NCBI GenBank assembly: GCA_020809705.1
Contig: CP085834.1
Location: 1,984,001 to 2,048,000 of the forward strand
Length of the DNA: 64,000 bases
Direction: 5' to 3'
From: Calonectria ilicicola
Lineage: Eukaryota; Ascomycota; Sordariomycetes; Hypocreales; Nectriaceae
Part shown: one piece after another, positions 30,958 through 43,607 of the stretch
Layout: every line of letters starts with the position of its first letter
How positions within the stretch are numbered: position 1 is the first letter of the stretch
Position numbers and translations under genes: made by a program
The notes under the pieces: generated by a model
What the model saw: the letters and a program-made list of their open reading frames with translations, nothing else
Told to the model about the DNA's origin: nothing
The model's database searches: none

Positions 30958-32249
30958 ATGAGTGAACCTCGTACAATTCGGTGGGGTATTCTTGCCACCG
31001 GGGCGATCTCCATCACCTTGTAGGTCGTTTACTAATGCTCCTTCGTTCATTCGATCACTAACGGCCAATCATAGCACCAAGGATTTGCTCGTGGACCCAA
31101 ATACGCGAGGTGTGTCCAACATTAAGCATACTGTTGTTGCAGCTGCATCCTCTTCCTCTGTTGAACGCGCACAGGCTTTCCTCAAAGAAGTTGAAGCCCC
31201 TGCAACCGCTAAAGCGTACGGCTCGTACGAGGAGCTTGTGCAGGACTCCAACATTGATATAATTTATATTGCCACACCTCATTCGCATCATTACAAGAAT
31301 GCCATGCTATGTCTTGAAGCTGGCAAGAATGTTTTGTGTGAAAAGGCCCTCACAGTCAACGCCCAGCAAGCACGCAAGCTTGTCGAGAAAGCCAAAGAAA
31401 AGGACTGCTTTTTGATGGAAGCGATGTGGACTAGATACTTTCCTGTTGCAGACTACGTCCGTGAGACCATCAAATCCGGCAAGCTCGGTGCCATCTTGAG
31501 GGTGTTCACGGATCTTAGCATCAGATTGCCCCCAGAGATACTTGATGGGCAGACACACCGAATGGTCAATGAGAAGTTGGCTGGCGGTGCATTACTTGAT
31601 TTGGGAGTCTACAGTTTGACATGGCCATTCCTGGCTCTTTATCAAAAGGAAAGGTACCAGGCCACGCCACCTAAAGTAACGGCTATGATGACCAAGGTGC
31701 GTTCTTATTTGTCCACTGAGATTTGAAGCTAACTAAGAAATGATGTAGCATGCACAAACCGGTGTGGATGAAACAACTACTATTATGATCAACTTCCCAG
31801 GTGATGCATCTACTGGCGGCGATGCACACGCAATCTCCACTACATCTATGCGTGTCAGTGGCTTCCACAATGACCCAAGCCCTCAGGCTGCTGTACGCAT
31901 TCAAGGTCAACTTGGAGAAATCCAAATATTCCCCGTGCCTCAGAGCCCTAATGCCACTAAGCTCATCCTCCAGGATGGGACCATCGAAGAGAAGACATGG
32001 CCCAAGCCAGGCCCTGGCAAGGGAAGCGGTTGGTTCAATGGCTTTGCCGGATGGATGAACCCAGAAGGAGAAGGCCAAGGAATGTTCTGGGAGGCGGACG
32101 AGGCCGCCTTGGCCCTCATTGAGGGTAGAAAGGAAGGAAGACATCTAGATTTGACCGAGTCGGTTGCCATTATGGAAGTTATGGACGAAATTCGCCGCCA
32201 AGGAGGACTCAAATATCCCGACGATCTTGAGTCAACAGATTACCCATAA
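30958..32249 (+). CDS. Gfo/Idh/MocA-family dehydrogenase (dihydrodiol / xylose dehydrogenase-like)
   Basis: Three exons (30958-31019, 31075-31696, 31749-32249) encode 394 residues. The first intron, with CTAAC before its acceptor, joins IRWGILATGAIS to FTKDLL and completes the NADP-binding Rossmann start (GxLxTGxI). Further motifs are YGSYEELVQDSNIDIIYIATPHSHH and CEKALTVNAQQA (the family EKP is EKA here, with the Lys kept), then MEAMWTRYFP and GGALLDLGVYSL. The last exon is the beta-sheet C-terminal domain, ending in the helix LDLTESVAIMEVMDEIRRQ. These are the marks of the dimeric dihydrodiol dehydrogenase / D-xylose 1-dehydrogenase group, cytosolic NADP enzymes that oxidise sugars or trans-dihydrodiols. 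The exact substrate cannot be told. No defects are seen. Confidence 0.88.
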
Positions 32250-32876
32250 AGGATACATTTTACAACCAACTCATCGGAACTGACCAAGATCCTGCCGCCA
32301 TGTTCCAGTTCTAGAATTTTACAAATTTATTCGATGTTTCAAGGCGATATATGTACAAAAGCTCACAATTCAGTAGAATGCAAGCTCAATAGCTTAGAAT
32401 GTTGTTTGATATACAATCTCTTGTTTTGTTTTGTTATGTTTGAGTGACTATTACCGAGAACGAGTAGTGGGGTTTTGTATTGAATAGTCGTCAAATCTTG
32501 AAGTTGATTACAAAATTAGATTCAACATCCAGTGGCTGTTTGGAATTAACAAAGACAGCACATAACCCAGAAGGTATGTTAAGAAGCATATAGATCTAAT
32601 CAGATAAGACCTGAAACACTCAACTTACAGTCATGCCTTTATGGTGTATCAATATGAGAAAACTCAACACCGCCAATGGACTCGAAATCTTAGGTGTGGC
32701 CGCTTTCACTGAATATTTTGAGGCTCAAGGTTGCAGGATAACATCTTTTGTCTGTCATATACTAGATACATATACACATATATACACTACTAAAATTCCT
32801 GTGCCCAATTCAAGTTCCAACCTAGACATGACAGCATGATTCCTTATTTACAAAAAGCTCGCTCCCTGCAAAGTTT
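32250..32876. other. Convergent 3' region
   Basis: About 630 bp between the 3' ends of the dehydrogenase and the expansin-like gene. A 68-codon ORF (32633-32839) is not supported. Confidence 0.5.
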
Positions 32877-33622
32877 TTAAAAGTTGGAGCTGGCGGTGTA
32901 TTTTGCGCCTGCAGCAGTGCCAACGTTGGTAATAATAACGGACTTGCCAGAGGTGCTGGTAACCCTGACCCTGGTGGTGGCAACGCGGAAGCCGCTTGAG
33001 TTCTCGAAGAAGTTGTAGTTCTGTCGAGTAGTTGCTTGCCACGTCTTGCCGTTGTCAGTGCTGACCTCGAGGCTCTTCACGGGCTGGTTGTGATTGACGA
33101 CCTGCATCGAGAACCAGTATTCAGAAGTGCCCTCCTTGTTACGGATGTAAAGAGGCGAGGTAATGCCACAATCGATGAAATGGTACGACGTGCTGACGAT
33201 ACCATCCGTTCCTCCAACAGCCTTGAAGGCGTCAGGGAAAAGGTCAAGGTGACCCTCAGCACATTCAGGGCATTGGTCAACAATCTAAATCATGATTAGA
33301 AAACCAGTTTCCAAAGAAAGAATGGTTAGCTCCTTACCATAGCCTTGATGGTGCCCTTGGGTCCAGTAACCTGGATGCAAGAACCGCAGTTGGCAGCATT
33401 GTTCCACTTGGCTCCCGAGTAGGCAGTTCCATAGATACCGCTGGGCAGCGAGTAGGAGGAGAACAGACAGTTTCCTCCGGCAAGGTTACCGCCATAGAAG
33501 GTCGAAGATCCCGAGATATCGGCTCGAGGGCTCATCATGGAGAGATCCAGATCAGCTTCGGGGACGGCAAGACCGAGGACGGCCGGTACAGCCAGGAGAG
33601 TGGAAAGGAAGAACTTCATCAT
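32877..33622 (-). CDS. Expansin-like secreted protein (double-psi beta-barrel)
   Basis: Two exons (33622-33338, 33284-32877) encode about 230 residues. A signal peptide (FFLSTLLAVPAVLGLA) and a short acidic propeptide ending SPR are followed by a DPBB domain: SGSSTFYG, GGNCLFSSYSLP, NNAANCGSCIQVTGPKG, then across the intron VDQCPECAEGHLDLFPDAF. The HLDL Asp matches the conserved acid of expansins. Residues after about 130 form a second beta domain resembling the CBM63-like expansin module (VVNHNQPVKSLEVSTDNGKT, then TTRVRVTSTSGKSV). Proteins of this type loosen cellulose or chitin networks without hydrolysis and are found in plant-associated and saprotrophic fungi. Two adjacent Met codons make the exact start uncertain by one residue. 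A TATA-like element lies about 90 bp upstream. Confidence 0.87.
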
Positions 33623-36243
33623 GATTGCCGAGAATTCTTTGTAGCTTGATGGTCGAGTATACAACTATGCTCCAACTGGATGCCAACCATTGTGAGGAAA
33701 AAATACAAGACTTCTTATATGAAAACCAAACCCTGGACTAATTACAATTGTTTCGCAGAAGCGGGTCGTTTGTTTCGAGCCTCCCCAGCCAAAGTTAAAT
33801 CTCGGTCCAAACCGAGAAGAAGGCTCAAATGAGCAGTGTCCTCAGCCTAGTTAGGTTGTTTTAGGTGGGACTGATACGAAGAATGTCGAGGATCCTCTTA
33901 ACACTAGTCTACTTACAGAGGAACCATGTGTTTGCAGGGATTGCCGGTGCGGCTGAACCTATCATATTAGTTTGGAACAATGTCTGTGCACCATGGTGCC
34001 GACGGAGAAATCGATTCCGTTTGTAGTGTTGCGGAGGCTACACTTCCGGCTTAGACTGACCACTGTTGTTTCATTTTCATAATCACGCAAATTTCCTCAT
34101 CGACACACGATCCTGATGCTTCACATTGAGCTGGACTCTGAATAGCTGCAATTCTTGTCATGATTTTGCATAATAGGGGCAAAAAAGCCTAATTTCGCCA
34201 AGTAACATTTGTAATTAAGGGGGCAATTGATCACGTGTGCGGCACAGTAACCTCGATGCAACATTGTCATGTCGGTATATTAGGGCAAGAGAGGATAGTT
34301 GGGGCTGAACATTGAGGTTTCTAAATCTAGGGCGGTCAAATTGTACTTTTGTGGTTCGTATCCAACTGCTGCTTGCGGGAAGATAACATTTCCTGTTGTT
34401 CCGAATAATCAGCATGTCGGCCACAATAAGCTTTCGGCCATCGCCTCAAGAACGGTGAGTGAAGATGGATTAGTTAGTTTTACCACCAACAGATTCACTT
34501 CGTCAGTTCCCAGTGGAGTTGTGATTCGGCGTCTACCGTTCTCTGACAGCATCTTTCCACAGACTAAATACTAAAGTAGCCTGGCTCATCCCACAATTGG
34601 ATTCTTCGTATCTCATATTTCCTGTCTCATCGTGAATTCCCAAAAGAGAAATTACGCGTTGACTTGAAGCGGTCAAATTGATCCACGGCATCGCTAGATT
34701 AGGTAACCGGAGAGCATGTGAATGGATGATTTTCAGAATACTGCTCACCAATCTAAGACCTTTTGTCAATTAAGTTTATGCAGAAACCGTCAAAATGGTC
34801 TTACTGTGGCGTGGGAATCACACACCAATAAGCCATTGCAGTTCTAAATACGAGCGCCGGAAAGTTTTGCATTTGCTGACATCAATCTATTCTTGGTGTC
34901 ACAAGTTCTCCTGAACTTTGACTCTGCTTCATCACACTATTCAAAGTTGAGTTCATATCGCGATTCAGTTGATCAAAAGAACCGTAACAACCTTGCTGTA
35001 TTACTTATCTACCGTCCGACTAGAGTCTGTTGACCTCCCCCTTATTGCGGGATTATTCGGAAACCATGGAACATTTCCGGTCTAGACCTAATACTTTTAA
35101 TGCGGTATTGTAGGGGTGTCAAATTTAATTTCACGCATGTATTCTTACCATAGTTTGCACCGGGAAACAGCCGATGAGTACCGACGCAAGATAAGTATAA
35201 ATGCGACCGCTGTTGCAATTGCTTTATTCCAGTCAGCGTAAATCTCAGTTATTGAATAACTCGGGGCGCAGATTCACATCAAGGATGAAATTTCACACTC
35301 AGGAAAGTCATTTCATTTCTACTTTTCTTCTCATTGCTCCCGAATGTTGAAGGTGCAGACCGTCACATTGAACTCCAGTTGAATCCAGCCCCCACGGTTA
35401 AAAAGACAGCCATTCCACTAAATTAGAGCATTTAGAAAGGATTTCTTGTCATTCTCTATACTGTATAATTACTACATAGGTCTAAGCATGGACGAATATG
35501 CAGACACATACGTCATGTGTAACTCCAAAATAGTTTCTTCTGCTGGGACCCAAAACTCATGGTCCAGGATGAGTAGTATCATAAGGCTCCAATAACTGTC
35601 ATAAAAGAACTAAAGGTTAATTTTTAGGAATAATAGAAGACTGAATATCTTCCAAACTATTATTTGCTAGGTTTTAAAACAGCTGTCAGGAAGTTCGTTA
35701 GATGTGGCTGCATGAGGCCACAGGGTATTTGGCAAATGGGCCCGTATTTGTATTAATGCGGCGCACGAAGGACATATGCAACTTCATTCGCTCTTTGCCT
35801 ATATCATTAGCTGGATTGTACTATCAATTCGCAATTACGTATCCACGCAATCCGATCAAGCTACATGTGCAATGTGCCTTGTGCGGGGCCATGTCGTTGT
35901 CTGCCTGGCCAAGGCGTCCTTTACAGACTAGCGCGCCATCAACTCAGCCGCACACGCCCGGGACTTGAAGAAGATGACCAGTTTGGCCAATCGAAATCAA
36001 TTCGACAGCCCTGTTATCGCAAGTCGTGCATGCCACTAATGTCTCAAATCAGTCATACCGATACATTTTATTCCAGCTGCATTAGTGAGCCTGGGTCCAT
36101 GCATGATGCCTCGGGACAATCGGCATCTTTGCTGATGCTTTGCCCATCAAGACTCAGAAGACTGATAAACGGACCGACGTCGCTCACCCGCACACTGCCT
36201 GTACCTTCTCTCAAAATCTCAGCCCACTGTGTAAAAATTCATC
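33623..36243. other. Intergenic, about 2.6 kb
   Basis: The largest gene-free stretch in the window. ORFs at 34215-34424, 34299-34574, 34533-34769, 35702-35968 and 35865-36311 lack motifs and splice coherence. No terminal inverted repeats or transposase remnants were recognised by eye. The left end contains the expansin-like promoter. Confidence 0.45.
33711..33720 (-). promoter_or_regulatory. TATA-like element of expansin-like gene
   Basis: On the minus strand this reads ATATAAGAAG, about 90 bp upstream of the ATG at 33622. Assigned by position. Confidence 0.45.
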
Positions 36244-39200
36244 ATGAAGTTTTTCTCTCGCAGAGGAATTATAAAGGCAGCAGCACCTCGTGTTTCGACA
36301 AAGGAAGCTGATGAGCATCTCCTGGAAATCCGGGCTTCTAAAGGCCTTGATCCCAACTCACAGGTCCCTCAAGCCATCATCAATGACCTTGAATCCGCTG
36401 CCAAAGTGTTCGTGTTCTATCCTAGCAATGCACCCGTAGAATAATTCTGCTTCATATGGTATCTAACAATACTTTTTATGTAAAGCCTCTCCGACCAGTT
36501 GTACCAAAAATCAGCCCACTTCCTCCTTGAGCTGATTCAGAATGCCGACGACAATCGCTACGAGGCCAGTGAGCCTACAATCCATCTGACGTACACCAAA
36601 AACCATCTCCGTGTCGATTGCAATGAACTGGGCTTCTCGGCCAAAGATATCGATGCCATCTGCAGCATTGGACGTAGTTCCAAGACTGGCAGCGGTGCTT
36701 CGACCAAGTACGTCGGCGAAAAAGGCATTGGCTTCAAGTCCGTTTTTAAGGCTTGTGATGTAGTTTGGATCAGCTCCGGGGCATATGAGTTCAAATTCGA
36801 CCGAAACCAGCGACTCGGCATGATTGCACCCATTATTGAAAAATTTCCTCAGCCAAGGAAAGATGGGTGGACCTCGTTTTACTTGCAACTCTCAAAGTCT
36901 TACAATAATGACGAAATAATTTCAGACCTTCAGGCGCTTGATGCCAAAATGTTAATCTTTTTGCGGCGTTTGCGCAAAATTGTCGTCACTATTTCCCGCC
37001 CTCGCAGTCCCTCAACCACCAAGATCTTAACGCGGAGTGAGGACCGCATCGACGGAAACGAAGCCATACATCTGGTACAGGATCAAACACGGTTGAGTTA
37101 TATTATTATGAGACACACTGCGCGGAAGCTTCCATCAGATGAACGCCGTCCCGGAGTATCCGACTCGGAATTGCTCATTGCGCTCCCCGTTGATGCCAAT
37201 ATGGAGCCACAAGTAGATACGCAACAAGTTTTTGCCTTTCTGCCTATCCGCGATTACGGTTTCAAAGTGAGTCTCGAGACATAAAAAGCTCCTTGAAAAA
37301 GAAATCCAAGCCTCTAACTTCGTGTAGTTCTTGATTCAGGGCGATTTCCTTCTTATCGCAAGCCGAGAAGACGTCGACAACTCGGCAAAGTGGAACCAAA
37401 AACTTCGCGACGAAGTTGCCGTTGCCTTTTTGCAGTGCATTAAGTGGTTTAATTCTGGTGGTTTAAAGTATTCTTGGCCGAGGTATCTTCCTGGCAAACC
37501 GACATCTGGCGATTTCTTCGATCCTCTGAAGGACGACATATTTTCTCGGATATCAAACCAGCCGACTCTAGAAGCCTGGAATGGAAAGATTACTCCAGCT
37601 TCCAAGTTAATGTATATCCCTGCCAAATATACCGATCCCGCCGGGGTCCCTTTGACCCTAACAACTACAAAACAAAAGTCATACCTCTCACGAGGTTATT
37701 GTGCTGACGACTATGATAATTTAAAACTCATCGGAGTTTCGGAAATGGGAGACAGCGAGTTTCTCGATCATCTGGAAGAGAGCCTTAAACAGAGCCTCCA
37801 GGATTTCAAGAGTAAATCTCCCGAATGGCACTCTCGCCTTGCGGCCGTGCTCTCTGAAATTTTAGAGACTACTCAAATCGAGCCGGAAAAACGAGTCAAA
37901 AATCCCATTAAAGCTGCCATGAAGGGTGAAATTAAATCTCCGAAAGCTATAAAGGATCAGGCAATTCGGAGAGCTTTCCGTGAGCGTATTTTGAAGTTGC
38001 CATTAATCGCATTACGCAACGGCGATTGGGTGTGTGCTGAAGGAAATCAAGTCTTCTTTCCAGGAGATTCAGAACGTTGGGAAATTCCTGGCGGGATAGA
38101 CATTCTAGTCGCCGATCCAAAAGTTGTTAGTGACCTGTCACGGGCACATTTATTCCGCATCCTCGGAGTGGAAGATTTCAAGCCATTTGCGATTAATGAG
38201 ATGATTGTCGACTGCCTGTCCTACGAGACGACCAAGGCATTCAAAGTTTCAAGACATGACGTCATATCGCAAACCCGCTTTCTTTATTCAACTGGTTGGA
38301 GAAACAGCAGTGAAAAGCAATTCTGGCTGGTGTCAGAGTCTGATAGCCGTGCTCTTAGTTCTACACTATACTTTGATGATAGCAACGAGCCTCATTCGGC
38401 AACTAAATACTTTGCCAATTATCGAAAGGAAGCAGAATTTATTCATCCTGAATATTATACCAAATATCCCCAAGATTCTGAAGCTTGGAGATCGTGGCTT
38501 GAAACTAACATGTCCATCTCCAAGATTCCTCGAATATATCTCAATGTTCGTGAGGCATCGCCGAAGAATTGGGTATTTCATATGAGCCCAGATTTCGAGC
38601 TCATCATCCGCCATTGGTCATACTTGGATGTTCTCATGCTTATTTGTGATAAGTGGCAGACCTACAGTCGCTGGATCAAATACACGCCATCGCCTGATCC
38701 CAATACGCAGCAGTCTGACTTGGATCCAGCGGTGGAAACTTCATATACCACCCTCAGGAATAGGATCCGTTCAATCAGCGTCAAATGCAAGAATGGAACC
38801 TTCACCAAGCTAGAAGATACATATCTCCTCCAAGAAGCACCAATGTCCACGTGCAGTGCTTCCTTACTAGATGTTCCAGATCCGGAACATAGCCGATGGC
38901 AACATCTTGAAGAGTTTGGAGTTGGCATGCGACAAGACATAGGCTTCTATTTGCAATCTCTCCAATCAGTCAGCGGGAACCCTTGTGATCTTAAACAGGT
39001 AACATACCTTTATGAGCAAATCCAAGCCCATTGTAACAGCAATGAGTCTCGAACTACGGTGAGGTACGTGTTTTATGAAGCACACTTGAGCAAGTAAAAT
39101 TTCAAATGGCTAATATTTGAAACAATCTAGGAACTTCTTTCAAGAAAAAGGCAGTCTAGTTCATATACTTCCCGACTTAGACTGCACACCTAATATGGGT

Positions 39201-41029
39201 TTCTGGGTCCCTACTCATCAGTGTCTTTGGAATGGGCCAAAGAACCTCAAGGCTCACTTTAGTCTGAAAGATTTATACCCATCGTGCGAACGGCTCTTTT
39301 CCGATATCTTGGAGATATCTGACGCGAAGATGACTCATATTGTCTTTGAAGCAGCTTATATCAAGCAGAGTGACGGCATGGGGTTTATTCGAGATATTTT
39401 TATGGAAATGCAAAAGTTCTTAGAAAAGGACGAGGCAAACAAGGAAAAGCTAGATTCCCTAGATAACAAGTGGATATGGCCAGTCTCGCAGGAAAAAGAA
39501 CCGAAAGCATACGCCAAATTGTCATCAACTAGCAAAGAGTGGTTCATTGCTGATACTCGCGATCTGCGTCAAAGCTTTGCCGGCCTCGTACCTCTTCTCA
39601 ATTTCGAAGTGGAAGACATCCATCGGATGCGTCTTCTACTCAGTTGCCTCAAGCTAGATGGTAGACGACTTACCAACGCTGCTATCAGCACGCCTAAATC
39701 ATCAGGCCTTGTTGTGGTTGATGCTGCGCAGACTGAATTATTTTGGACGCGGTACGAATTTTTTCTTCGTCTTTTGCCTCCGCCAATCATTCAGCGCAAA
39801 GAAAGAAAGAAAGTAGTCAACATGCTGCAGAAAGTCAATGTTTATACTGCGGAGAGGATCATACAGCGTTACATTGTCAAATTTAGCGGAAATACGATAG
39901 AGGGCCGGCAAAAAGAAGGCAAGGTTGCCTTGGCCCCGGAACGCAACTCTCTTGACATCCATGTTGTGAGAAACTATTTCCAGCTAGGTACTCCCTGGGA
40001 GTTAGTTGAAGGTCTCGCGTCGTTGATGAAAGTTGACCATCATCGAGATGGAAAGCATTTGCTTCAAATAGCCTTGACAAATCCACCAGATCGGATACGA
40101 GAGGCGTTTGATAGATTCGGTGTTCCAGAAGCATACCCAGATGATGATTGCGGCGAGTACGACGAGGATGAGGACGAGGAGCAGTTTGCTAGCCAACTTA
40201 AGCAACCTAACCAACTCAATTCCCGATCTGGTAGTCGAATATTCTACACCTACTTCTCCAAGAAGATAAGGCTAATCACATCCACATCAATGGATTCGGG
40301 AGACAATGACGAGGATGAAGGGGATGGACAGTCACCACCAGCCTATGAATTAATATATCCACAAATTGGTGGAGATGAAGAAGATATCGATGCATCGCTC
40401 GCATTTATCGGCGAGGAATTTGTACGACCCTTTGCAGTGATAACACCAATAAGGCTAGAGATTTGCTAACATTTGGAGCTAGATATCAAAAAAGTTGGCG
40501 GAATCCATGGGTGACAAGTTCATTCCAGAGGAACACTGGACTAGCTCTTTGCGTGTCAAGGCTGGTCTCTCTCCTATTCCAGATACCAAGGGTGCATCAG
40601 CGTTTACCATCAAGGACACCTATGGAATCTGGACAGCCATCATGGCTGACTTGGGATACGAAAACGCAAGGGCTTGGCAACACAAGCCTCCTACCTGGCA
40701 CATAGAAGTCAGGACGACAAAAGGCCCACACAGAGACCAGTTTACATTTTCACAGCGACGTCTTGATATGGTATGTTCCTAGCTCCGCCTCAGTAACTAC
40801 CATTTTACTAGATTTGAGTCGGACTAACTTGAAATCGCAGTCTCGCAAGTACACAGTTCCTCCCACGGGCAGAGTACATGCCCCGGCTAATGTAATGGTC
40901 TTAATACGAGTATTTAATGCAGGGAAGAAACCAGATTGTGATGTGCTAGTGGATCCGTGGGCCCTCTATGTTATGGGGAAGATTCGATTGCAATCGTCAG
41001 GGGGGTATCACGGCCATGTAGTTGTGTAA
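36244..41029 (+). CDS. GHKL-ATPase / NO VEIN-type giant protein (sacsin-like ATPase, DUF3883-like C-terminus)
   Basis: Six exons (36244-36407, 36486-37266, 37328-39063, 39131-40421, 40483-40770, 40841-41029) encode 1,482 residues. A GHKL/HSP90-type ATPase near residues 55-250 shows the N box (QKSAHFLLELIQNADDN), G1 (DIDAICSIGRSSK) and G2 (VGEKGIGFKSVF). A long helical middle follows, with an acidic stretch (YDEDEDEEQ). The C-terminal about 160 residues resemble the NO VEIN / DUF3883 domain: EEHWTSSLRVKAGLSPIPDT, DTYGIWTAIMADLGYENARA, WHIEVRTTKG and VMVLIRVFN. In bacterial relatives this domain occurs in restriction-like and conflict systems with an E-x-K motif; here it is EVR. The ATPase plus NO VEIN pairing is known in plants and fungi, and its biochemical role is unresolved. 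The first donor (GTTCGT) is weak but in phase, with CTAAC before the acceptor. Confidence 0.82.
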
Positions 41030-41477
41030 TACCAGTACATTTCTCAGAAGGAATCCCTGATTCGTTTAAAATTTAAAATATTAAATGGATCCAGATTTTC
41101 TTTGCTTACTAAAAGCAAAACGCTAGATCATGTTGTGCTGGTGGTGGTTTGGTCCTGCCTACCCTATGCTTATCTTTGCGGGCCAGCAGCCATTGTAAAA
41201 GCACAGCTCACATGCTGATGTGAGCGTAGCCATGGAATTTATTGGCTAGCAAAACCCCAGAATCAGGGGCCCCGCTGTTTGAGCTTGGATGTGGGCCTAC
41301 AGTCCTGGTAATGTCTTGGCACAATGCACAGCAAAGTCCTACCATCTAGTGAGGCTGAACTATGCAAAGACAACGTAAACTCGGCTGAGAAATGAGGACC
41401 TGAAAAAAATCCCTCATACTATTGACAAATAATTTGTAGATAACCCATATTTTTGAGTTATATCCCGCGAAGGAATA
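41030..41477. other. Spacer and promoter of Zn2Cys6 gene
   Basis: About 450 bp without a supported ORF. Confidence 0.5.
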
Positions 41478-43045
41478 ATGCCGGGTGGTCTGACTGCTCG
41501 AGGCTGCGAGGCATGCCGGAGAGCAAAGAAGGGGGTAATGAAAATTCGAATAGTATGTTAGCGGATGAAAATAGCTCATTGTTTTACATAGTGCGACTTG
41601 AAAAAGCCAACATGTAGCAGATGTGAGCGGCTTCTGCTACGATGCGTCGGCAACGGAGCTCAGCGGTACAAGTTCATGACACCCAAGGTGCTAGTAGTTC
41701 AGGACTGTGAGACAGCCATTGTTCCTGCGCCAAAAGTTGCACCGGGAAACGAAAACACAAAACTAGCGATGGAATTGGTCGCCATCTTGGGAACTCAAGA
41801 GGTAAGGTACGATTCCAGTATAGATTTGTTCTCCATGCAGCTTCCTGGTCGTATTGGGTCCAATCCAGCATTAGACGCAGGAGTAGCCGCCTACGTTGCT
41901 GCGCACAATTCCCTTCATAACAAGGGTATGAGACCAAAGGCTGTTCGACTCTATGTAAAAGCCATGGAAGCTCTACGGAAGTCATTTGCAGATTCTACCC
42001 AGGCCAGCTCATCCGATCATATGTACGCGATCAGCCTCACTAGAGCCTGCAAGGTAAGGAAGATGAGGGTTTACCCACATGGCGAAATAGCTAACGGGTT
42101 ACTTTGCGTGGAATAGGAATGGGTTGGTGGTCCGATACTGGCCCGCATTAACCACGGTGAAATTCTCCTGCACTTATTGCGTGATGCGTACACTCAAGGT
42201 CGCATTAGTGAAATTGAGCCTGAATCATTTTTGGCCTTCTTGACGCTCCCGGTACAGTCTATTCAGCTTCCTTCGTATACTCAAAATGTATTGACTTGAT
42301 AATTTAGATCGTTGAAAGCTTCTGGAATCCGAAAATCGAGCTCGGTCCTTGGTTCTGGGAACTTTATGAAACTGTTCAGCCTTCAGCCGCATCTCCGTCA
42401 GAAAGTCGCCATCTCATCACCACCACTGAAGGACGAACGCTAGCCAGAGTAGCCGTGTATCTTCGGGAACCTCAAAAATACATCTTCGAAATACGTTTAG
42501 CCTACCGAATCTTGTGTTCTGAACATGCGCAAATTCGGACCGATTTCTTCAATGTCATGACTGCCGCCAAAATCCCAGCTACACCATATTTTGTCAAACG
42601 GATTTTCCTGAGCTACATTCTATCGTACGCCATGTTTTTAGCCATGGGATGTATTCTCAATAGAATCCTTCAGATATATGATGATGAAAAAGACTACCGG
42701 CAAGAAGCATGCGACTTTTGCGACAAGGTTATTGCTTTAGCTAACGAGGCCATGCCTTATCGGCCGATGGCGACGCTCATGATCCCTGCGGCTTTGGTCA
42801 CAGCGTGGGCAGCAACGACAGATTTTGATAGGCTCAGCATCGTTAAGGAACTCGCATTGGATTATCAAGCGGATTTTGACGGAATTGAGCATCTACACCA
42901 GGCATGGCAAATTCGGCGTATTCTCGATGGTTTGGAACAAAGCCGAAATAAAGAACAGACACTAGGTGTAGGTGCTGTGGAGCATGGTATAAACAAAGCG
43001 GATGCAGACATCATGGAATCGATCGGCGAATGTGTTATCCTTTGA
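41478..43045 (+). CDS. Zn2Cys6 (fungal binuclear cluster) transcription factor
   Basis: Four exons (41478-41534, 41592-42053, 42117-42251, 42308-43045) encode 463 residues. The intron after codon 19 lies inside the zinc cluster. Splicing gives GCEACRRAKKG plus CDLKKPTCSRCERLLLRC, that is C-x2-C-x6-C-x5-C-x2-C-x6-C, all six ligands present. The rest is the helical fungal transcription-factor regulatory region, for example NPALDAGVAAYVAAHNSLHN, then INHGEILLHLLRDAY and AYRILCSEHAQIRTDFFN. It is expected to be a nuclear DNA-binding regulator that binds CGG-type half sites. Sitting between the GHKL-ATPase gene and the Ulp1-like gene on the same strand, it may regulate neighbours, which is inference. 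Splice sites are canonical. Confidence 0.88.
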
Positions 43046-43607
43046 AAAGCATACAATGGTTAGTTTAGGATTCATATTTTAGAGGCGAAATCAACAAGAT
43101 TTGTCTAACCCAGCAAATTTTATAGCTTCGAAAAAGCTCTATAGTGGACATTGACACGGTCCAGCTTTGGTGAGGCATAGATGATAAAGAACGCCCGTTT
43201 TGCATTGTTAAAATTGTTTCGAATTTTTGAGAAAAATCCCATTGTAAAAAAAGGACTCGAACAGGAAATAATAAATAAATGTAGAGTGACACAAGCCTGA
43301 ACAATAGAGGTCGGACAAGATGATTGTAAAAAAGGTCAAAGAAAGTAAAACATAAATAAAAGGTGAGAGCTCAAAGAGTGGCATTTAAAGGGAAGATTGT
43401 GAATTGTTTGCTACAATCTTGTCTGGATAAGATGGATGACTCATGGATGAGAAATGGAAGATAACAGAAACCATACAGGCGACAACAGCTGGCAACAAAG
43501 AAAGGACCGTGTGCAGACACATTCACACACATATATATACATATGTTATATTTCCAACAGACTGTGACGCGCAATCATGACAACTTCATAAACCGCTAAC
43601 CGACTCC
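43046..43607. other. Spacer, about 560 bp
   Basis: No supported ORF. It holds an alternating AT run at 43531-43539, about 70 bp upstream of the next gene. Confidence 0.5.
43531..43539 (+). promoter_or_regulatory. TATA-like element of Ulp1-like gene
   Basis: ATATATATA lies about 70 bp upstream of the ATG at 43608. Assigned by position. Confidence 0.4.

Noticed and set aside
33623..36243. Possible hidden transposon in the largest gap
   Set aside because: No transposase motif, terminal inverted repeats or target-site duplications could be seen by eye.
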